From: CAZLYK01 sp964563495
Lineage (GTDB): Bacteria > Acidobacteriota > Blastocatellia > RBC074
Direction: 5' to 3'
Length of the DNA stretch: 8,879 bases
NCBI GenBank assembly: GCA_964563495.1
Contig: CAZLYK010000190.1
Location: 1-8,879 of the forward strand
The position numbers and the translations under genes were made by a program. How positions within the stretch are numbered: position 1 is the stretch's first letter; every line of letters starts with the position of its first letter. The notes beneath the pieces were generated by a model, which did not search any database, was not told the origin of the DNA, and worked only from the letters and a program-made list of their open reading frames with translations. Shown here in pieces: positions 1 to 6,254 of the stretch.

Positions 1-19
1 TAATCCTGTCAATTTCTTC
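1..19. repeat. Edge copy of repeat module X (right half only)
   Basis: The first 18-19 bases read TAATCCTGTCAATTTCTT. This matches the right arm of hairpin C (TAATCCTGTCTATTTCCT) at 16 of 18 positions and resembles the right arm of hairpin D. It therefore looks like the right arm of another module-X element whose left arm lies outside the window. It sits about 50 bases beyond the stop codon of the leftward receptor gene, so it is a 3'-flanking copy. Here the TAG of the consensus (read leftward) is changed to TTG. Identity with the other copies is seen directly; the missing left arm is inferred. Confidence 0.6.
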
Positions 20-71
20 CTTCTTCAGAAAGTTCATGTCGTAACACTTTTCATAGCGCTCGGGAAATTTA

Positions 72-2855
72 TCAGAATGAGAATTTTATTCCGGCAAAAA
101 AGTTGATTCCAGGCGCGTCTAGGCCGGAGCCGTGGACGCGGTAGTTGCGATCGAGAATATTCATGAGCGCCAGATTCAAGCTGAGATATTCAGAAATTGC
201 AATACTGCCGCGGAGATTGAGCGAAGCGAACCCGGCGGTCTTCAAGTAGAGCGGGACGCGCGAATTATCGTCGATGATCCCAACACCGTTGATCATCGCG
301 CCGATCGGCAGGACCCGGTCGCGGATCTGGGCAACCGTCTCGCCGGTCGGTCTGAACAGATCATCGGTTGTCCCGAACGCGCCGTCGGCACCGGGAGCGA
401 TAAATGATCTGACAGGCGAGCCCTGAAAAAAATCGGTGATCTCGCGCCGCCGCCTGGCGGCGCCGATCCGCTCATCGGTCAGGTCTCCGCCGCTCAAACG
501 TTCCTGTGGTCCACTGAAATTGCCGCTCAGTTCAAACCAGTTAATCCGCCATCTGTGGTTGACGGGCTGAAACCGAAGCGCGAGAAATCCCTGCTGCGGC
601 GGGAGGCGGCGGATAAACCTGTGGGGATCGAGCTCGCGCCCAACCAGGTAACTGTAATTGCCCTCGGCCGACCAACGCGTTGTGATCAGATAACGAAAGA
701 TCGCGTCAAAGCCATAATATTTCGCCTCACCTTCATTAATAAAGGCTTTGACCCCTCGCGGGTCGAGCCCGGTCGCAACGCTGACGAGATTTTGCGCTTT
801 TTGAGCGGCGGTTTGCTCGATCGGCGTGACGGCAATGCCGGCCAGCGTGACCGGAATTCGCCCGGCAGGGAAGAGCAGCGTCCGGCGGACGATCGGGTCT
901 TTCAACTCAGCGTCAAAGACGTGTCCGCGCAGATAGAGCTTTCTCCAACGCAGCGTCGCGCCGAGTTCGTAGTTGAACAATCGCTCGGCTTTGAGCGGCG
1001 CCGCCCTTCGGCCGTTGGACGCTACGCCCTCGCCATCGCTCAAGCCGACCAGCCCGCCGCTCTCTACCGCCGCCGCCGCCGGAACCTCAAAGCCCAGATC
1101 GTTCAACCCCAGCGCTCCAAGGTCATTCAGGTTAGGAGCGCGAAATCCACGACCGGTGAGCAGGTTGAGCGTGAAGAACGACGTAACCTGCCACGAGAGC
1201 CCGGCGTTGAACGTTAAATCATCGAAGGTCTGAGCCGAATCGATGACCCCGAGCAGATTGCCGTAACCGTCACGATTGTCCTCGGCGAAGGTCCTGAAAT
1301 CAACACGCGTATAGCGCCCGCCGAAATTCGCGCGCAACCGGTTGCGCAGTATCTCCACCGTCTCCTGAGCGAATGCCCCATAAGTCCGGTAATGAGACCC
1401 GTTCGGATAGAGGGCGCGTTTGATCACCGGAACTCCATCGCGAGGGTCGGTCTCATCACGTCCGGCCTCTATCCGCTCCCGATAAATTTCGCCGCCGAAG
1501 ACGATCGCCCCTCGACCGCCGAGATGGGTTGTCGCCTGCAGCGCATAGCCAAAATTACCGACCAGAACCTCGTCTCGGGTGATCTTGTCGGTTGATCGCG
1601 AGCCCTGGCGGATCGTGCCATCACTCTGCGAGTTGATCGAAAACGTGCCGCTCAAAGAGTCCAGGAAACCGAGCCGCAGCTTTTCGTAACGGGCATAGAA
1701 AAAATTAAGGCCCTGCGGTTCAAAGTCCGAGCGCAGGCGCCCGAGCCCGCCCCACAGATCTTTGTAGCCGCGAACCCGGTCCAGGCGGCTTCCCTGATGC
1801 CAAATCGTGAGGCTTTGGCTCGGTGTCACGCGCGCGGCGATTTTGGTAAACCATCCGGACTGTGAAAACCCGGTGTCTTGCTGCCGGCCGCCGAAGAGAT
1901 CGCGAATCATCCGGTCTGAGACTCCAAAAAAACGTTTGAATGCGTGGTGCGAATCCAGCCCGCCGCCGGCCCTCAAATCGTTATGCCTGCGCCAGTCGAC
2001 GCCGACAAGCCATGCCAGCCTGGCCGTTCCGATCGAGATCTTTGCGTCAGCTCCAACCGAGGCATCGGCGGAGGCGGCGAATGCTTGTGATTCGAATCCG
2101 ACGGCGGTTCGCGAGTCGGGGCTGAAACCGGGCGAGAGCGTGATCAATTGGATCGCGCCGCCCATCGCGTCGCTTCCGTATTGCGACGCGGCCGGCCCGA
2201 GCATTGCTTCAATCCGCTGAACCTGACTCGGCTCGACGAAGGCCAGATACTGATTCGGCCCGGAGCGGAAAGTCGAATTGTTGAAACGAATGCCGTCGAT
2301 CAGATGTAGAACCTGATAACCGGTCAGACCGCGCAAAAAAGGAGATGCCTGCGCGGCTGTGCTCTGCTGGACCAGGACTCCGGCGACGCCTTCGAGCACG
2401 TTTCCGATGGTCGATAGCGGGCGTGCACGAACTTCATCCCGGTCGCGAGCTCCGACAATCGGCGTCGCTGTCTCGACCTCAGCGGCGAGGCCGCGATTTG
2501 CCGTGATCGTCACTTCACCATTGAGCGGCTGTGGTCCGAGTACGATCCTGACCGGAGCATCTTCGGGCGGAGTAATCTCCAGGCTGAGCATCCGGGTCTG
2601 GAAATCACCAGCTTCAACCTTGAGCAGGTAAGAACCGTATGGCAAGTCTGCGATTACGAACTTCCCATCCCCGTCACTGCTCAGCGACTGGATCGAGGCA
2701 CCCTGCGCGCTGATCACCGTCAGTCGCGCCCGGGCGATCGGCGCACCGGTCTGGTCAACGATCGATCCGGGTTTTTTTGGCGATTGAGCCGCGGAATTCG
2801 CGGTTAAAGCGAGAATCAACAGGCAGAAAACCCGAAGGGATTTTGGGGCCATCAT
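72..2855 (-). CDS. TonB-dependent outer-membrane receptor with carboxypeptidase-regulatory-like N-terminal domain
   Basis: Encodes 927 aa. Residues 1-24 are a signal peptide (hydrophobic FCLLILALTA followed by NSAAQS). Residues 30-108 form a CarboxypepD_reg-like beta-sandwich (GSIVDQTGAPIARARLTV, then DGKFVIADLPYGSYLLKV). Residues 125-240 are the plug, with LRGLTGYQVLHLIDGIRFNN and then RIEAMLGPAASQYGSDAMGG. The rest is a beta-barrel ending NFFAGIKFSF, with the terminal Phe typical of outer-membrane barrels. The family takes up ligands across the outer membrane using TonB-ExbBD energy. The plug resembles haem/siderophore/cobalamin-type receptors, but the ligand cannot be read from sequence. 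Two tandem ATGs (MM) are possible starts, and upstream there is only a weak purine stretch (AAAGAGAC). No TonB, ExbB or periplasmic binding partner is nearby. Hairpin A lies in its upstream region and may influence transcription. A run of four Ala near the middle comes from a GCC-type repeat at about 1067-1081. The family call is firm; the substrate is unknown. Confidence 0.95.
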   Translation of the reverse strand: MMAPKSLRVFCLLILALTANSAAQSPKKPGSIVDQTGAPIARARLTVISAQGASIQSLSSDGDGKFVIADLPYGSYLLKVEAGDFQTRMLSLEITPPEDAPVRIVLGPQPLNGEVTITANRGLAAEVETATPIVGARDRDEVRARPLSTIGNVLEGVAGVLVQQSTAAQASPFLRGLTGYQVLHLIDGIRFNNSTFRSGPNQYLAFVEPSQVQRIEAMLGPAASQYGSDAMGGAIQLITLSPGFSPDSRTAVGFESQAFAASADASVGADAKISIGTARLAWLVGVDWRRHNDLRAGGGLDSHHAFKRFFGVSDRMIRDLFGGRQQDTGFSQSGWFTKIAARVTPSQSLTIWHQGSRLDRVRGYKDLWGGLGRLRSDFEPQGLNFFYARYEKLRLGFLDSLSGTFSINSQSDGTIRQGSRSTDKITRDEVLVGNFGYALQATTHLGGRGAIVFGGEIYRERIEAGRDETDPRDGVPVIKRALYPNGSHYRTYGAFAQETVEILRNRLRANFGGRYTRVDFRTFAEDNRDGYGNLLGVIDSAQTFDDLTFNAGLSWQVTSFFTLNLLTGRGFRAPNLNDLGALGLNDLGFEVPAAAAVESGGLVGLSDGEGVASNGRRAAPLKAERLFNYELGATLRWRKLYLRGHVFDAELKDPIVRRTLLFPAGRIPVTLAGIAVTPIEQTAAQKAQNLVSVATGLDPRGVKAFINEGEAKYYGFDAIFRYLITTRWSAEGNYSYLVGRELDPHRFIRRLPPQQGFLALRFQPVNHRWRINWFELSGNFSGPQERLSGGDLTDERIGAARRRREITDFFQGSPVRSFIAPGADGAFGTTDDLFRPTGETVAQIRDRVLPIGAMINGVGIIDDNSRVPLYLKTAGFASLNLRGSIAISEYLSLNLALMNILDRNYRVHGSGLDAPGINFFAGIKFSF

Positions 2856-2873
2856 TCTTTGTCTCTTTCATCG

Positions 2874-2883
2874 TAGACAGGAT
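2874..2883. repeat. Degenerate module X next to hairpin A
   Basis: TAGACAGGAT is identical to the core of module X in hairpins C and D. It is followed by a decayed continuation (GAACAAGATAAATCC) instead of a second exact GACAGGATT. It lies 19-28 bases upstream of the receptor start codon and 24 bases outside the left arm of hairpin A. No matching right arm is seen on the far side of A, so the outer module appears to survive on one side only. Confidence 0.5.
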
Positions 2884-2907
2884 GAACAAGATAAATCCAT
2901 GCTTACA

Positions 2908-2991
2908 GCGGCTTTTCGGTTTTGTGCGTCCTGTCAGACGCACGACCGTCAGGGAGGGCGACTGACAGGACGCACAAAACTGAAAAACCGC
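2908..2991. repeat. Hairpin A: 30-bp inverted repeat containing module Y
   Basis: The left arm 2908-2937 pairs with the right arm 2962-2991 over 30 positions, with one G-T wobble (2918/2981) and one mismatch (2912/2987). The spacer is 24 nt. The right arm read backwards contains TTTCAGTTTTGTGCGTC, which is 16/17 identical to hairpin C. The left arm can also form a smaller competing hairpin: GTGCGTC (2924-2930) with GACGCAC (2937-2943) around a 6-nt loop. No T-run follows either side, so it is not a standard intrinsic terminator. It lies between the receptor start and hairpin B, in the receptor's upstream region. Confidence 0.85.
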
Positions 2992-3031
2992 GCTGATCGC
3001 ATTGGTCATCAATCAATGCTTACCCTGCGGC

Positions 3032-3089
3032 AGCAAGTTTCACGTTTGTGCGACCGCGTCCTCGCGGTCGCACAAACGTGAAACTTGCT
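3032..3089. repeat. Hairpin B: perfect 27-bp inverted repeat with a 4-nt loop
   Basis: The left arm 3032-3058 and right arm 3063-3089 are perfect complements around the loop TCCT. The arm begins AGCAAGTTTCACG and continues TTTGTGCGACCGCG, a variant of module Y. It starts 16 bases past the stop codon of the leftward gene at 3106-3483, so it may act as a 3' stabiliser or transcription-slowing structure for that gene, although no T-run is present. Bases 3033-3058 recur exactly at 8854-8879. The bases before it (ATGCTTACCCTGCGG) resemble those before hairpin A (ATGCTTACAGCGG), suggesting the two elements share left flanks. Confidence 0.9.
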
Positions 3090-3105
3090 ATAATGCTGGG
3101 GGGTC

Positions 3106-3483
3106 TTATTTATCTTTCTCATCCTCTTCCTCTGCGTGCAGTATGTGTAGAAATCGATGGGCCACCGGCGCCAGCGTGATTCCCGCGATTACTATCACTG
3201 CAAGCCCGCTATAGAGCGCATATACCCCCGCAAATATCTTCCCCCAATAACTTCGTGGCTGCCAGAGCGGCCCCATCCCCGATAGGATCATTGCTGCATT
3301 GATGAATGAATCTATCCAGCACAAACCTTCCAGAAAATGATACCCGGCCATTCCTAAGCCAAGCGATAAGCCGATCAGCATTGCGCCGACACTCACATTT
3401 GTGATCAGGCGTCTGACGAAGCTCGGCCACTGGAGGACCGGTTTTGATCGATGTTCATAAAACAGCAGTTTCTTTATCGACAT
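3106..3483 (-). CDS. Small membrane protein with ion-channel-like layout (uncharacterised)
   Basis: Encodes 125 aa. Residues 1-24 are basic (MSIKKLLFYEHRSK). Three hydrophobic segments follow: about 25-50 (SVGAMLIGLSLGLGMAGYHF), 56-73 (WIDSFINAAMILSGMGPL) and 84-108 (FAGVYALYSGLAVIVIAGIT). The C-terminus is acidic (HAEEEDEKDK). The order of outer helix, short Trp-containing re-entrant-like segment, small/Gly-rich turn, GKIFAGVYALYSG and inner helix resembles two-helix potassium-channel pore domains. The selectivity-filter TVGYG is absent, with LSGMGP at that position, so conduction should not be assumed. The start is ATG at 3483; upstream only a distant AAGG is seen. Hairpin B lies directly downstream. 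I know of similar small hypothetical membrane proteins but cannot give a family name. It is a real gene with good confidence; its function is unknown. Confidence 0.8.
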   Translation of the reverse strand: MSIKKLLFYEHRSKPVLQWPSFVRRLITNVSVGAMLIGLSLGLGMAGYHFLEGLCWIDSFINAAMILSGMGPLWQPRSYWGKIFAGVYALYSGLAVIVIAGITLAPVAHRFLHILHAEEEDEKDK

Positions 3484-3669
3484 TGGACAATTGTATTTTT
3501 ACCTTGCTTGCCAGGCTTTAATCTCCAGATTGAGAGCAACTCTATAGGTGTAGTGACGCCATCGTCAATAGCCGTCACCGACCGGCCTTTTTTGCCGCGT
3601 TCTGATTGGGTTTCATCCCTTTCATCGAATAGAATCAGTTTTCATGTGCTTGGGAGTTCGTCATCACAC
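3484..3669. other. Non-coding upstream region between divergent genes
   Basis: This is the first part of the 340-base gap between the leftward gene starting at 3483 and the rightward gene starting at 3824. No convincing gene is present. Reading leftward, one open frame of about 50 codons ends near 3476 but has no start codon and overlaps the start of the next gene, so I do not call it. The 8-base palindrome ACAATTGT (3487-3494) lies just before the leftward start codon. Promoters for both divergent genes would be expected here, but I could not pick a convincing -35/-10 pair. The rest of the gap is hairpin C. Confidence 0.5.
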
Positions 3670-3763
3670 AAGCAGGAAATAGACAGGATTACAGCGTTTC
3701 AGTTTCGTGCGTCTGACCGGACACACGAAACTGAAACGCTGTAATCCTGTCTATTTCCTGCTT
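3670..3763. repeat. Hairpin C: perfect 40-bp inverted repeat joining modules X and Y
   Basis: The left arm 3670-3709 and right arm 3724-3763 are perfect complements over 40 bp, with a 14-nt spacer. The outer half carries module X (GAAATAGACAGGATT at 3676-3690, mirrored at 3741-3755). The inner half carries module Y (TTTCAGTTTCGTGCGTC at 3697-3713, only partly mirrored because the right side begins inside it). This copy shows that X and Y belong to one composite element. It lies 60 bases before the ATG at 3824. No flanking target duplication and no T-run are visible. Confidence 0.93.
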
Positions 3764-3823
3764 TGATCTGCTCATTCGAGTGAAAACCGCAGTCGGATTG
3801 GATTGCTGATTAGCGAGCGTAAC

Positions 3824-4405
3824 ATGATCGACCGCAAACTATTTAGATCGTGGGTTCGTGCGACCTGGGCGGGCTGGTTACTCGGAATTCCCCTTATCAT
3901 CGCGCTCGCGCTGGTTGGGGAAGCTATCGGGATCGGGGGTGCCCAAGTTCTCGTGGGCGCTGGAATGGGAACCGGGATCGGACTGATGCAGGGTAGGGTC
4001 CTAAGAGGCGTACTCCACAAGTCGGCTCCCTGGATCTGGTCGTCCGTGATTGGACTTGCAGTGCCGTTCCTTGTGACGGACATCTCGAAGAAAGCTGGAT
4101 GGGACCTCACGTACTCCCTGCTCGTGTCGGTCTCCCTCGGTGGGCTGATTGCTGGTGGATGGCAAGCGCTCATCCTGCGTCCACACTTTCGCAGGGCGGG
4201 ATCGTGGGTGGTGGCTAGTGGATTGGGATGGACGCTTGCTGCGGGAACGGCATCGGTCGCGGACTCTCTGTCACGCTCGCATTCAATCCGGGGGCTCTGG
4301 GGAGCTGTCGCGTATCTTGGGATCGTCGCTGCCGGCGGGCTTATCCTCGGTGTAGTCACAGGGGTCTGTCTAACCTGGATGTCCCGAAAGGCGGCGGCCC
4401 CGTAA
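3824..4405 (+). CDS. Polytopic membrane protein with internal duplication (uncharacterised)
   Basis: Encodes 193 aa from ATG 3824. An upstream in-frame TTG at 3803 would add seven residues but has no better ribosome site, so I prefer the ATG, which has only a weak GCGAG about 8 bases before it. Hydrophobic segments lie at about 13-33, 38-56, 69-86, 97-117, 127-145 and 158-184. Two copies of a motif are visible: GAGMGTGIGLMQGRVLR (46-61) and SLGGLIAGGWQALILRP (104-120). Each is followed by a W-x(2-4)-S-x-(I/L)-G helix (WIWSSVIG and WVVASGLG). So the protein is probably two repeats of a Gly-rich helix, a QxxxLR linker and a Trp-starting helix. Similar QW-LR repeat membrane proteins occur in several phyla without a known role. 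It is followed after 30 bases by DinB-like gene 1 in the same direction. Confidence 0.8.
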   Translation: MIDRKLFRSWVRATWAGWLLGIPLIIALALVGEAIGIGGAQVLVGAGMGTGIGLMQGRVLRGVLHKSAPWIWSSVIGLAVPFLVTDISKKAGWDLTYSLLVSVSLGGLIAGGWQALILRPHFRRAGSWVVASGLGWTLAAGTASVADSLSRSHSIRGLWGAVAYLGIVAAGGLILGVVTGVCLTWMSRKAAAP

Positions 4406-4435
4406 ACCCGTTCGTTATCAGGTAGGAAATCAAAT

Positions 4436-4945
4436 ATGCTGAATCCAAATACGATAAACGATCTCTTCCGACATATGGAGTGGGCCGATGCCGAGGTGTG
4501 GTCTTCAATACTTGCCTCATCGAAAGCAGTAACCGACAATAAACTCCAGGAATATTTGTATCACCTGCATGTTGTTCAACGCACGTTCTTTTTGCTGTGG
4601 CGAGGAGAATCGCTCGAAGGGCTAGGCCCAAAATTCGATGATGCGCAGTCCTTGATGAACTGGGGGCGCAGCTACTATGGCGAAGCAAACGAATATCTTT
4701 CCGGACTAAATGAGGGAGACCTTAACCAGCCAATCGTATTACCCTGGTCATCAATGATAGAAAAGCGGCTGGGCCGGGCCCCGGAATCGACGACAAAAGG
4801 CGAAACAGCGCTTCAAGTAGCGATGCACAGCACCTACCATCGAGGTCAGGTAAATGCCCGCCTGCGGGAGTTGGGCGGGGAGCCGCCATTGGTCGATTAT
4901 ATTGTCTGGTTATGGCATGGGCGACCTGCACCAAAATGGCCTTGA
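4436..4945 (+). CDS. DinB family protein 1 (putative metal-dependent four-helix bundle)
   Basis: Encodes 169 aa, a usual length for the DinB/YfiT-like fold. The expected metal-binding histidines are visible: one in helix 2 (H43 or H45 in YLYHLHVVQRTFF) and the pair H131 and H135 in HSTYHRGQVNARLRELGGEP. The C-terminus PLVDYIVWLWHGRPAPKWP is a recurrent tail of this subfamily. DinB-fold proteins bind a divalent metal with three His; known members are thiol transferases or damage-induced proteins, but most are uncharacterised, so no reaction is assigned. A good ribosome site, AGGTAGGA (4420-4427), lies 8 bases before the ATG. The gene is 30 bases after the upstream membrane-protein gene and probably co-transcribed with it. 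Its codons (ATA, TTG, AAA, GGA) are more A/T-rich than those of the flanking receptor and DHH genes. Confidence 0.93.
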   Translation: MLNPNTINDLFRHMEWADAEVWSSILASSKAVTDNKLQEYLYHLHVVQRTFFLLWRGESLEGLGPKFDDAQSLMNWGRSYYGEANEYLSGLNEGDLNQPIVLPWSSMIEKRLGRAPESTTKGETALQVAMHSTYHRGQVNARLRELGGEPPLVDYIVWLWHGRPAPKWP

Positions 4946-5054
4946 ATCGGCAATCAAAACGCGCCTAATGTCCGTTGCACCGGAGCCGCTTCCCACTATC
5001 TCGGCAAAGGTGCTGGCCGGCCGGATAACTACAGAATTGAGTGAGGGGTCTGTG

Positions 5055-5576
5055 ATGGAATTCAATCTTGATCATGCTACCGATCTATTAAATCGAACGC
5101 CAAAGGTGCTCAGGGTAATGCTCCAAGGATTGCCTTCCGAGTGGGTAGCTAATAACGAGGGGGAAAAGACTTGGAGTCCCTATGATGTACTCGGTCACCT
5201 CATTCACGGCGAGCGAACAGATTGGATTCCGCGCGCCAAGACGATTCTGGGAGAAGGGGAGGGTAAAACATTCGAACCGTTTGATAGGTATGCTCAGTTC
5301 GAAGAGAGCATGGGAAAGTCAATGGAAGAATTGTTGGCGACCTTTGAGGGGTTGAGACGGGAAAACATCCGGACCCTGAATGAGATGGAGCTGAAGCCAG
5401 AGGATTTAAGGAGAACCGGGAGGCATCCCGAGTTAGGGAGAGTGACGCTCGGGGAATTACTGGCGACGTGGGTAGCGCATGATCAGGACCATCTGGTACA
5501 GATAAGTCGAACGATAGCCAGGCAATATCAAGAGGCAGTGGGGCCGTGGCGAGCCTATTTATCGGTCATGAAATGA
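5055..5576 (+). CDS. DinB family protein 2 (DinB_2-like)
   Basis: Encodes 173 aa from ATG 5055. The frame is open further upstream to 4854, but that part overlaps the previous gene in another frame, and GAGGGG at 5043-5048, 6 bases before ATG 5055, decides the start. Metal-ligand candidates are H48 (YDVLGHLIHGERTDW, the H-x4-E spacing of the family) and H142 and H146 (WVAHDQDHLVQISRTIARQY). The protein also has the W-SP motif (TWSPYDVLGHL) typical of the DinB_2 branch. It is only distantly related to the neighbouring DinB-like protein, so the pair does not look like a recent tandem duplication. By family it is a metal-binding helix bundle, possibly a thiol- or small-molecule-modifying enzyme; the substrate is unknown. 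It is separated from DinB 1 by 109 bases in which I see no gene or terminator. Confidence 0.93.
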   Translation: MEFNLDHATDLLNRTPKVLRVMLQGLPSEWVANNEGEKTWSPYDVLGHLIHGERTDWIPRAKTILGEGEGKTFEPFDRYAQFEESMGKSMEELLATFEGLRRENIRTLNEMELKPEDLRRTGRHPELGRVTLGELLATWVAHDQDHLVQISRTIARQYQEAVGPWRAYLSVMK

Positions 5577-5680
5577 GGTAATAGAGTCTGGCTGAATGGG
5601 GTACTGAAATCTCGTGTCATCGGCGCTCAGCATGAGTCCGATCAAGTCGAAAGCTAAAACCTTCAGGCGATGATCTCAAT

Positions 5681-5685
5681 GAGGA
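5681..5685 (+). promoter_or_regulatory. Ribosome binding site favouring start at 5694
   Basis: GAGGA lies 8 bases before the ATG at 5694. The two earlier in-frame ATGs (5670, 5679) have at best AGG four bases before the first of them. This supports 5694 as the main start of the downstream membrane protein. Confidence 0.5.
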
Positions 5686-5693
5686 ATACTCAA

Positions 5694-6254
5694 ATGCGAA
5701 TGCGACACCCGTTTGAATGGTTGACGGAATCCAAACATCGCGGAATATTTCTGAGCCTCTTATTGCTTACTCTTATCGTTTCGCTTGGGCTGACAATGCT
5801 TAGCCGCCCTTTGAAAACAGAGATCGCACCGTATGGAATTGTCTCATTTGAACTTGCCGGGAATCCCTCTTTGTCTCGGAAGATTATCCAATCGTGGGGG
5901 GAATCGGGGCGAGTCTACGCAGGTCTCAATCTTGGTTTGGATTATCTGTATATTGTCGCGTATTCATGTTGTATTGGGATGGGGTGTATCTTGATATCTC
6001 GGTCATTATCCTCCCGGAACAAGCTGTTCGCCGAAATAGGGATTGTCGTGGCCTGGGGGCAGCTTGTGGCGGGGTTGCTCGATGCGATCGAGAATTACGC
6101 ACTGATCCAGATATTGCTAGGCGCTGAGACAAACAGTCTGGCTGTGAGTGCTCGACTGTCTGCCCTGTGCAAGTTTTTAATTGTCGCGGTTGGCATTGGA
6201 TATATCCTGGCAGGAGTTGTCTCGATAACAGTGGCAAAGTTCCGGATAAAATGA
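5694..6254 (+). CDS. Four-helix membrane protein (uncharacterised)
   Basis: Encodes 186 aa from ATG 5694; starting at ATG 5670 would give 194 aa. Hydrophobic segments lie at about 17-37, 80-103, 112-144 and 154-180. Between the first two is a probable extracytoplasmic loop with APYGIVSFELAGNPS and a W at 68 (IIQSWGESGR). The third segment includes a polar DAIENYAL stretch (130-137), whose D and E inside a membrane region suggest a functional site. This pattern (PxGIVSFELA, then GLDYLY, then LLDAIEN) recurs in small hypothetical bacterial membrane proteins, but I cannot name a family or function. It lies 117 bases after DinB 2 in the same direction and shares its A/T-leaning codons, so it may belong to the same transcription unit. 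Confidence 0.85.
   Translation: MRMRHPFEWLTESKHRGIFLSLLLLTLIVSLGLTMLSRPLKTEIAPYGIVSFELAGNPSLSRKIIQSWGESGRVYAGLNLGLDYLYIVAYSCCIGMGCILISRSLSSRNKLFAEIGIVVAWGQLVAGLLDAIENYALIQILLGAETNSLAVSARLSALCKFLIVAVGIGYILAGVVSITVAKFRIK

Noticed and set aside
1..37. Leftward open frame from ATG at 37 (MNFLKKEEIDRI...) running off the left edge
   Set aside because: Only 12 codons are visible, no ribosome site precedes it, and most of it coincides with the repeat module X, so it cannot be told from repeat sequence.
555..1217. Rightward 220-aa open frame inside the receptor gene
   Set aside because: It lies antisense to a well-supported receptor gene, has no domain features, and is a compositional shadow of G/C-rich coding DNA.
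3032..3089. Hairpin B (and A, C, D) as standard rho-independent terminators
   Set aside because: No T-run follows on either strand and the stems are far longer than usual; the same sequences recur as repeats, so I classed them as repeats.
2908..3089. Hairpins A and B as a short CRISPR array
   Set aside because: The units are inverted, not direct, repeats of unequal sequence, without regular spacers or cas genes nearby.
3476..3630. Leftward frame of about 50 codons (DERDETQSERGKKG...) before the small membrane protein
   Set aside because: It has no start codon, overlaps the next gene's start in another frame, and its length is compatible with chance.
4854..5054. Extended N-terminus for DinB protein 2
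   Set aside because: It overlaps the preceding DinB gene out of frame, has no family similarity, and a good ribosome site supports the start at 5055.
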